This document shows positions 58,301 through 64,000 of a stretch of 64,000 bases of DNA, one piece after another. The stretch lies in contig NZ_BLRH01000009.1 of the NCBI RefSeq assembly GCF_025996515.1, positions 1,240,001 to 1,304,000 on the forward strand. The letters run 5' to 3'. How positions within the stretch are numbered: position 1 is the first letter of the stretch; each line of letters opens with the position of its first letter. A program made the position numbers and the translations under genes. This stretch comes from Rhizohabitans arisaemae. Its GTDB lineage: Bacteria; Actinomycetota; Actinomycetes; Streptosporangiales; Streptosporangiaceae. Below the pieces are notes generated by a model, which had not been told where the DNA came from, made no database searches, and saw only the letters and a list, made by a program, of their open reading frames with translations.

Positions 58301-59866
58301 ATGCTCGGCGCGCTCGGAGCCGACGTGCTCCGTCCGCTCGCCACGCCCCGCGGCCCCGACGTCCTCGTCGGAGAGCCCGTCGTCTACGACCGGCTCAGCC
58401 ACCTCGGCAAACTCGAGGGCGCCGTACTCCTCGCCGTGGAGTACGGCGTACACGAGCGGGAAACCGCCGAGCTCGTCGGCGCCATGGCCGACGCCGGCGT
58501 CTCCGCCGTCGTGGTCAAAACCCGGGGTGAAGACCCGGCCCGGCTGGTGCAGCGCGCCCGCGCCCACGGGATCGCCCTGCTGGAAGCCGCCCCCGAGATC
58601 GCCTGGGGGCGGCTCTACTCCCTGGTCAGCACCCTGCGCGCCCTCGGCGAACCGTCCGCCGGAGGACCCGGGACCGAGAGCGACGACCTGTTCGACCTGG
58701 CCAACACCCTCGCCGTGAAGATCGGCGGCGCGGTCGCCGTCGAAGACGTCACCACACGCATCCTCGCCTACTCCTCGATCCCCGGGCAGCTCATCGACGA
58801 AGAGCGCCGCGAAGGCATCCTCGGCCGCAAAGTCCCCCCGCACCCCACCAACGCCGAGGAGTACGGCGCCCTCGCCCGCGGCGACGAAGCCGTCTGGTTC
58901 CACCGGCCCGGCGAATCCTTCCCCAGACTCGCCATCGGGGTCCGCGGCGGCGGCGAGAACCTCGGCTCCATCTGGGTCGTCCAAGGCGACCGGAACCTCG
59001 CCCCCGACGCCAAACTCCTCCTCGCCGAAGCCGGGCGGTCCGCCGCCGCCTTCCTCAGCCGGCACCGCCTCGCCGGAGACGCCGCCCGGCGGCTCCGCGA
59101 CGAACGGATGCGGTCACTCCTGCGTGACAAGGAACGGGCCGGCGAAGCCGCCGCGCTCCTCGGCATCCCGCTCGACGCCCGGCTCGGCGTCGTCGTCCTC
59201 GGCTGCGAGGACCCCCGGGTGGAACGGATCCTCGCCGCCCGGGTCAGCGACCTGCTCGCCGTCACCTGCACCTCCTACCGCCTCACCGCGCTCACCGGCG
59301 TCGTCGACGACCTCATCTACGGCGTGATCGTCAAAACCGGCGCCGAGCCGATCCTCCGCAAACTCGTCGTCGACGTCGTCACCCAGGCGGGCAAACGGTT
59401 CGGCGCGGGCGACTGGTACGCGGGGATCGGCGAGACCGTCGGCACGCCGAAAGCCGTCGCCGACTCGGCCCACCAGGCCGAAGTCGCCCTGCGGGTACTC
59501 CGCAGCGAGTTCGGGCACGGACAGGTCGCCACCCGGGCCGAGGTCACCGCGCAGCTGTTCCTCCTGGAACTCCAGACGCTGCTCCGCTCCCGCTCCGTGC
59601 CCCGCGAACCCCTCAGCGCCATCCGGGCCCACGACGCCGAGCACGGGACCGACTACGAGCACACCCTCCGGGCCTGGTGCGACGCGAACGGGAACGTCCC
59701 GCGCGCCGCCCTCACCGCCAAACTCCACCCCAACACCATGCGCTACCGGCTCCGCCGACTCTCCGGCCTCTTCAACGTGGACCTGGAGGACCCCGACCAG
59801 CGGCTCATCGCCACCCTGCAGCTCCGTCTCTTCCCCGGCGACAAGGCCGTGAACGGGCAACGGTGA
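58301..59866 (+). CDS. PucR/CdaR family transcriptional regulator
   Basis: A 521-residue regulator. The N-terminal ligand domain resembles PucR (VVYDRLSHLGKLEGAVLLAV, GVSAVVVKTRGE), a GGDEF-like middle region has DARLGVVVLGCEDPRV, and the C-terminal HTH_30 reads LRAWCDANGNVPRAALTAKL then HPNTMRYRLRRLSGLFNVDL. PucR proteins control purine, amino acid or peptide use. The start may be slightly upstream, since family N-termini usually extend before this ATG, but no in-frame ATG/GTG is there. It follows the importer by 101 bases in the same direction and may regulate it. Confidence 0.87.
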   Translation: MLGALGADVLRPLATPRGPDVLVGEPVVYDRLSHLGKLEGAVLLAVEYGVHERETAELVGAMADAGVSAVVVKTRGEDPARLVQRARAHGIALLEAAPEIAWGRLYSLVSTLRALGEPSAGGPGTESDDLFDLANTLAVKIGGAVAVEDVTTRILAYSSIPGQLIDEERREGILGRKVPPHPTNAEEYGALARGDEAVWFHRPGESFPRLAIGVRGGGENLGSIWVVQGDRNLAPDAKLLLAEAGRSAAAFLSRHRLAGDAARRLRDERMRSLLRDKERAGEAAALLGIPLDARLGVVVLGCEDPRVERILAARVSDLLAVTCTSYRLTALTGVVDDLIYGVIVKTGAEPILRKLVVDVVTQAGKRFGAGDWYAGIGETVGTPKAVADSAHQAEVALRVLRSEFGHGQVATRAEVTAQLFLLELQTLLRSRSVPREPLSAIRAHDAEHGTDYEHTLRAWCDANGNVPRAALTAKLHPNTMRYRLRRLSGLFNVDLEDPDQRLIATLQLRLFPGDKAVNGQR

Positions 59867-59944
59867 GCCCCTGCCGTTACACCTTCCCGCTCTTCATGAA
59901 ATATGTTTAGCTAGAGCGAACAGAGCTGGACTTAGGGGGACCCG

Positions 59945-60559
59945 GTGGGCACAGCAGAACGGCGGCGCGGCGAAGGCCCCGACGGCCAAGACGCCGTCGG
60001 GGCCAGAATCCGCCGATTCCGCAAAGAACGCGGACTCACCCTGCGCGGCCTGTCCACCCACTCCGGGCTCTCCATCGGATTCCTCTCCCAAGTCGAACGC
60101 GGCATCTCCTCCATCGGCCTCACCGCACTCAACAGCGTCGCCGCCGCCCTCGACCGGAGCGTCGCCGAATTCTTCGACGACCAGAAAGCCGAAGAAGACA
60201 CCCCCGCCGCCAAACTCCCCGGCCACTTCACCCTCACCCGCTCCGCCACCGCCGCCACCGAATACATCTCCGGCCAGCAGACCTACCGCATGCTCTCCGC
60301 CCGCGGCCCCAACCTCGTCCTCGAACCCCTCCTCGTCCACATCGCCCCCGGCGGCAAACGCGAAGACGCCTACGGCCACTTCGGAGAAGAATTCGCCTTC
60401 GTCCTCGAAGGCGAACTCCTCTACGAAGTCGACGGGGTCGAACACCGACTCCACCCCGGCGACAGCATCCACCTGCGTTCCTCGGTTCCGCACAGCATGT
60501 ACAACGACACGGACAAGGTCACCACAGTGGTTTCCGTGGTCACGCCGAGACTTTTTTAG
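59945..60559 (+). CDS. XRE-family regulator with cupin domain
   Basis: A 204-residue regulator from GTG 59945, with AGGGGGA upstream. The HTH is VGARIRRFRKERGLTLRGLS then SGLSIGFLSQVERGISS; the cupin domain is EPLLVHIAPGGKREDAYGHF, EEFAFVLEGELLYEVDG and HPGDSIHLRSSVPHSMYN. Such proteins sense small molecules, often amino acids or polyamines, and repress catabolic genes. The convergent Kmo/TDO operon or the PucR gene beside it are possible targets. Confidence 0.9.
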   Translation: MGTAERRRGEGPDGQDAVGARIRRFRKERGLTLRGLSTHSGLSIGFLSQVERGISSIGLTALNSVAAALDRSVAEFFDDQKAEEDTPAAKLPGHFTLTRSATAATEYISGQQTYRMLSARGPNLVLEPLLVHIAPGGKREDAYGHFGEEFAFVLEGELLYEVDGVEHRLHPGDSIHLRSSVPHSMYNDTDKVTTVVSVVTPRLF

Positions 60560-60684
60560 GCGTCGGGTGCCTAGGGGAAGACCAGGTCACAACCACGGAC
60601 GTGCGATACCCCGTTAAGAGAAGTCACGCCTGCAAGAACAGTATTTTTTAACATCGACCGCGGTCGGTTCATGCCGCACAAAAA

Positions 60685-60709
60685 GCGCGCGGCACGAACC
60701 GCCGCGCGC
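60685..60709. terminator. Hairpin between convergent regulator and Kmo genes
   Basis: Arms GCGCGCGGC and GCCGCGCGC enclose a seven-base loop in the 242-base gap between the XRE-cupin stop and the end of the Kmo gene. It suits a bidirectional terminator. I see nothing else in the gap. Confidence 0.6.
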
Positions 60710-60801
60710 ATTCTCGCACCGCAAAGAACGCGGCGCGAGAAGTGCGGACGTAGCGCGACCAGCCCTAAGATCCAGCCACACTCGCAACCGGGACGGGTTC
60801 T

Positions 60802-62145
60802 TTAAGTGCGGCGTCTTAGTGCCCGTACAGCCGTTAGGGCGGCAGCTGTGGCTGCTCCTATTGCCAGGGCGGTTACGGTGCGGCGTTGGCGGGCTATGCG
60901 GGTGCGGACTTCGGCGTACGGAACCGTGCTGAAGGAGATCAGCTCGTATTGGGACTCGTAGGTGCCGGGGAGGAGCCGCTCCAGGCCGTGCTCGATCTTC
61001 TTGCCGAGCAGGAACGAGCGGGAGCCGACCTTGTCCCGCATCTCGACGAAGTTGGCCAAAGCCAGTTCGGCGATGGTGTCGGCGTGTTCCTTGCGGCGGG
61101 TGCCGAAGGTCGCCAGGGCGCGGGGGAAGTCGTCGCCGGTCTCCTCCAGGCAGCGGTCCAGCTCCACGCAGTCTTCGAAGCCGCAGTTGGCGCCTTGGCC
61201 GTAGAAGGGGACGACGGCGTGCGCGGCGTCGCCGATGAGGCCGGTCACCGCCTCCTCGCCCTGGACGTGCCAGGGCTTGGCCCGCACGGTGACCAGGTGC
61301 CCGATCGGGTTGTGGGTGTAGTCGTCGACCAGGTCGGGCATGAGCGCGTGGGCGTCGGCGTAGTGCTCGGCGAAGAACGCGGTGAACTTTTCGGCGGTGT
61401 CGAGTTCGGCGAAGCTGCCGGGGCCGGACTTGGGCCAGAACAGGGTGCAGGTGAAGGAGCGGTCCGGGTTGGGCAGGGCGATCATCATCGCCTGGCCGCG
61501 CGGCCAGATGTGCAGCGCCCCCGGGTCGAGGGCGTACTCGCCGTCGCGCGCCGGGATGGTCAGCTCCTTGTAGCCGTAGTCGAGGAAGCTCTGGCTGAAG
61601 TCGAAGCCGGGCCGGAACTGCAGCTGGAGCCGGACCGCGCTGTAGGCGCCGTCGGCACCGATGATCACGCGGGCGGTCTTCTCCACCGGGCCGGACGGGG
61701 TGTCGAAGGTCATCCGGCCGGTGTCCACGTCGAGGCCGGTGAGCCGGTGCTCGAAGCAGGCTTCCACGCCGGGCCGGTCGAGGGCCGCGTCCAGCAGGGT
61801 GCGGTTGAGGTCGCCCCGGCTGATCGAGTTGATCGCCCGCCGCCCGTCGGCGCTGTAGGACTGGAAGCTGAGCGACCCGTCGCGGGCGTGCATCATCCGG
61901 CCGGGCATGGGGAGCGCCGGCGCCATGACGGTCTCGTCGAGGCCGACCCGGCGCAGCGCGTCGATCCCCCGTTCGGAGATCGCCAGGTTGATGGAGCGTC
62001 CCCGCTCGGGGGTGGATTTGCGCGGGTCGGGGCGGCGCTCGTAGAGGGTGACCCGGTGTCCGCGGCGGGCGAGGTAGACGGCCGCCAGGCAGCCGACGAG
62101 GCCGGCACCGACCAGCGCGACGTCCTGCCCGGCTCCGCCGGCCAT
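60802..62145 (-). CDS. kmo: Kynurenine 3-monooxygenase
   Basis: A 447-residue FAD monooxygenase that converts L-kynurenine to 3-hydroxykynurenine. The FAD-binding GxGxxG is in VALVGAGLVGCLAAVYLARRG, the second motif is ARVIIGADGAYSAVR and the third is GLIGDAAHAVVPFYGQGANCGFEDC. The active-site arginine lies in GRSINLAISERG. The last 25 residues form an alanine-rich hydrophobic helix with basic flanks (TVTALAIGAATAAALTAVRA), like the membrane anchor of eukaryotic Kmo. The start overlaps the TDO stop (TGATG). Confidence 0.93.
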   Translation of the reverse strand: MAGGAGQDVALVGAGLVGCLAAVYLARRGHRVTLYERRPDPRKSTPERGRSINLAISERGIDALRRVGLDETVMAPALPMPGRMMHARDGSLSFQSYSADGRRAINSISRGDLNRTLLDAALDRPGVEACFEHRLTGLDVDTGRMTFDTPSGPVEKTARVIIGADGAYSAVRLQLQFRPGFDFSQSFLDYGYKELTIPARDGEYALDPGALHIWPRGQAMMIALPNPDRSFTCTLFWPKSGPGSFAELDTAEKFTAFFAEHYADAHALMPDLVDDYTHNPIGHLVTVRAKPWHVQGEEAVTGLIGDAAHAVVPFYGQGANCGFEDCVELDRCLEETGDDFPRALATFGTRRKEHADTIAELALANFVEMRDKVGSRSFLLGKKIEHGLERLLPGTYESQYELISFSTVPYAEVRTRIARQRRTVTALAIGAATAAALTAVRALRRRT

Positions 62146-63017
62146 CAGATCACCGTCCTGGCGGACCAGAGTTCGGGGAAGACCTCCCTGCGCAGGCTCC
62201 GCTCCAGCCAGGCCAGGCCGGTGGATCCGCCGGTCCCGGCTTTGGCGCCCATGGCCCGGCGGACCGCCATGATGTGGCGGTACCGCCAGTCGGAGAACTT
62301 CTCCGACAGGTCCATGAGGGCTTCGGCGAGGTTCCACAGTTCGCCGCCGGGCCCCTGCTCGCCGTAGATCGCGACCCAGGCGGCCTCCACCTCGGGCATG
62401 GGGACGTACTCCACGGTCAGGTCCCGGTCCCCGGGGATCTTGTAGCCCCGCCGGGAGAGCAGGTCGAGGACACTGTCGTACAGGCTGGGCTTGGCCAGCG
62501 CCTCCTGGAGTTCGGCGTAGACCCGCCGGGTACGGCGGTGCGGCCGGGTCATCGGCTCGGACTTGTTGCCGAAGAGGAACTCCAGGTGCCGGTAGCCGGC
62601 GGACTGGAATCCGGAGGCTTCGCCGAGCGCGGGACGGAAGGAGTTGAACTGGACGGGGGTCATCCAGCTGAGTGACTGCCACGTCGCGTTGAGCCCGTCG
62701 AAGTGCCGGACGCTCCGGCCGAGCGCGGTGGTCGCCCCGACGACGTCGTCGGCGTCGAGCAGCCGCTGCGCCTCCAGCAGTTCCGCCCTGATCAGGCCGA
62801 AGTACAGCTCCATGACCTGGCTGATCACCAGGAAGGCCCGCTCTTCCGGCACGTCGGTGCGGGGCTTGAGGAGGCCATGCAGGATCTGGGCGCCGACATA
62901 CTCGTCGTACGGGTTGCCCGCCTCGTACTCCAGCGTGGGTCCGTTGTCGCCCTCGGCTTGGGCGGTGACGCGCTCGCGCACACCGGCCGCCGATCCGACG
63001 ACTCTCCTGCTTGTCAT
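62145..63017 (-). CDS. kynA: Tryptophan 2,3-dioxygenase
   Basis: A 290-residue heme dioxygenase that opens the tryptophan ring to N-formylkynurenine. Family marks are LEYEAGNPYDEYVGAQILHG, ERAFLVISQVMELYFGLIRAE, WMTPVQFNSFRPALGEASGFQS and the C-terminal heme-ligand region SDWRYRHIMAVRRAMG. ATG 63017 follows AAGGAGAG; an ATG at 63047 is rejected as it would add a non-conserved tail. Co-transcribed with Kmo; kynurenine formamidase and kynureninase are not in the window. The operon could feed NAD synthesis or catabolism. Confidence 0.93.
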   Translation of the reverse strand: MTSRRVVGSAAGVRERVTAQAEGDNGPTLEYEAGNPYDEYVGAQILHGLLKPRTDVPEERAFLVISQVMELYFGLIRAELLEAQRLLDADDVVGATTALGRSVRHFDGLNATWQSLSWMTPVQFNSFRPALGEASGFQSAGYRHLEFLFGNKSEPMTRPHRRTRRVYAELQEALAKPSLYDSVLDLLSRRGYKIPGDRDLTVEYVPMPEVEAAWVAIYGEQGPGGELWNLAEALMDLSEKFSDWRYRHIMAVRRAMGAKAGTGGSTGLAWLERSLRREVFPELWSARTVI

Positions 63018-63041
63018 CTCGCTCTCCTTCCGCACCTCCAT

Positions 63042-63058
63042 GTTCACTCAAGCTGAAC
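63042..63058. promoter_or_regulatory. Possible operator dyad upstream of TDO
   Basis: Arms GTTCA and TGAAC separated by seven bases lie 25 bases before the TDO start. The dyad is short; a regulator such as an Lrp- or XRE-type protein could bind here, but the evidence is slight. Confidence 0.25.
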
Positions 63059-63145
63059 TTTGGTGAAATCAGCAGCACATACGAATTCCGGCTTTCTACC
63101 TTTGATGCTAAAAGTTCGCCCGGAATCCGATTTCAACGTGACTGT

Positions 63146-63165
63146 ACGGAGCCAATCGGCTCCGT
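63146..63165 (-). terminator. Hairpin after luciferase-like monooxygenase gene
   Basis: Arms ACGGAGCC and GGCTCCGT with an AATC loop lie directly at the 3' end of the monooxygenase gene. Confidence 0.55.
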
Positions 63166-64000
63166 CAGGTGCCCAAGTGGGCTGAACGGTCCAGCAGCGG
63201 AAGTACCGCGGCACCCAGCAGCTCCACCCCGGAGTCGTCGGTGAGGCCGTGCGGAGTACCGAACTCCACCCGGCGCACCCCCGCGTCGATGAGGGCCTGC
63301 GCCTGCGCGGCGACCTGCTCGGGCGTCCCCGAGAAGGCGAACAGGTCGAGCAGATCGTCCGGGATCAGCCGCCCCGCCGCCTCGTGCTCCCCCGCGTCCA
63401 CCAGCTCCTTCACCGCGGCGAGCAGGTCGGCCGGGACCTCCGCGGTTGGATCGAGGTCGGCGACCACCGCGAGGTACATCGCCACCTCGGTCCGCGCCTT
63501 CGCCCGGGCCGCCCGCCCGTCGACGTCGACGACGGTCACCGCGCCGAGCACCACCCCGATCTCCGCCGGATCCCGCCCCGCTTCGGCGGCCCCGGCCGCG
63601 ACCCAGCCTCGGGCCACCTCCGCCATGGCCGGGTTGGCGCTCCCGCCGACCTTGAGCTCGTCGGCGATCCGTCCGGCCAGCGCGGCCCCCCGCGGCCCCC
63701 AGGCGCCGATGAGCAACGGCGGTCGCGGGCGGTGCGGACGGTAGCGGAGTCCGGTCCCGGGGGCGAGCCGGAACACCTCCCCTTCGAACCCGCTCACGTC
63801 CCCGCCGAGCAGCCGGTACACCACCTCGGCCGTCTCGGCGAGCGCCGTCAGCGGGCGCGGCTGGTCGATGCCGACCGCGCCGAGCCAGGTGCCCCGGGCC
63901 AGCCCCAGGTAGGCCCGGCCGTGCGAGGCCAGGTCGAGCGCCGCGAGCTGCCCGGCGATCTCGTACGGCGCCGCTGAATAGGGGTTGAGGCAGGCGGTGC
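63165..64000 (-). CDS. Luciferase-like (LLM) flavin/F420 monooxygenase, N-terminus beyond window
   Basis: About 278 C-terminal residues of an LLM-class oxidoreductase; the start lies past the right edge. The TIM-barrel marks include DLASHGRAYLGLARGTWLG, PPLLIGAWGPRGAALAGRIAD and the closing FAFSGTPEQVAAQAQALIDAGVRRVEFG, typical of the F420-dependent methylene-tetrahydromethanopterin reductase-like branch. Cofactor F420 is common in actinobacteria. No functional link to the TDO/Kmo operon on the same strand is evident. Confidence 0.85.
   Translation of the reverse strand, partial: TACLNPYSAAPYEIAGQLAALDLASHGRAYLGLARGTWLGAVGIDQPRPLTALAETAEVVYRLLGGDVSGFEGEVFRLAPGTGLRYRPHRPRPPLLIGAWGPRGAALAGRIADELKVGGSANPAMAEVARGWVAAGAAEAGRDPAEIGVVLGAVTVVDVDGRAARAKARTEVAMYLAVVADLDPTAEVPADLLAAVKELVDAGEHEAAGRLIPDDLLDLFAFSGTPEQVAAQAQALIDAGVRRVEFGTPHGLTDDSGVELLGAAVLPLLDRSAHLGT

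Noticed and set aside
1-64000. CRISPR arrays, tRNA or rRNA genes
   Set aside because: No regularly spaced repeat-spacer array, tRNA cloverleaf or rRNA-like sequence was noticed on either strand. A dedicated tRNA search was not run.

Overview
The window is high-GC actinobacterial DNA (strong GC3 bias, GTG/TTG starts, four-base start/stop overlaps, NarL/DesK-type two-component pairs). Gene families fit a filamentous actinomycete, possibly Streptosporangiaceae, but no taxonomic marker is present. It carries two separate RiPP (ribosomally made, modified peptide) gene sets between blocks of catabolic and peptide-uptake genes.

Left flank (1-6132): an aromatic/amine-catabolism block. It holds an FAD oxidase (cut by the window edge), an FAH-fold hydrolase, a DoxX membrane protein and a VOC dioxygenase on the minus strand, and two RidA proteins and an aldehyde dehydrogenase on the plus strand. 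A FadR-type GntR regulator sits among them, with two matching candidate operators (TGGTTATACC/T).

Main RiPP locus (6190-25762, minus strand): one promoter (25734-25762) precedes five tandem precursor genes. Their thiopeptide-type leaders end in a conserved Ala|Ser junction, and their cores end in runs of four to six consecutive cysteines. Downstream follow an RRE/ThiF-like F protein, an azoline-forming YcaO ending in PxPxP, a two-domain SagB dehydrogenase, a split LanB (glutamylation, elimination) and a pyridine-synthase-like protein. A second module follows: another SagB, a YcaO plus TfuA (thioamide pair) and a P450. An ABC-2 exporter and a NarL/DesK pair close the locus. The nearest known type is cyclothiazomycin-like thiopeptides, but five different poly-Cys cores, two SagB proteins and a thioamide module together are unusual. 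A divergent OmpR-type system with a TAXI-family lipoprotein (25958-29006) abuts the precursors.

Middle (29240-46570): an ECF sigma/anti-sigma pair and a secreted CHRD-domain protein. Then comes a segment of about 14 kb bounded by a 279-bp perfect direct repeat (31867-32145 and 46120-46398). It carries decayed genes (a frameshifted response regulator, kinase and hydrolase fragments, a regulator lacking its HTH), two AT-richer sigma-factor genes and a compact FxLD class I lanthipeptide cluster: a 51-residue precursor missed by ordinary ORF length cut-offs, LanB, LanC and a PCMT-type methyltransferase. The segment looks acquired or rearranged; no integrase or transposase is visible.

Right flank (46571-64000): a TAP-like hydrolase behind tandem operator-like repeats, a leucine-dehydrogenase-like protein lacking the catalytic lysines, an S9 peptidase, a class C beta-lactamase-fold hydrolase and a complete Dpp-type peptide importer with fused ATPases. 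PucR and XRE-cupin regulators follow, then kynurenine-pathway genes (Kmo, Trp 2,3-dioxygenase) and a partial luciferase-like monooxygenase. No rRNA, tRNA, CRISPR or recognisable transposase was found.
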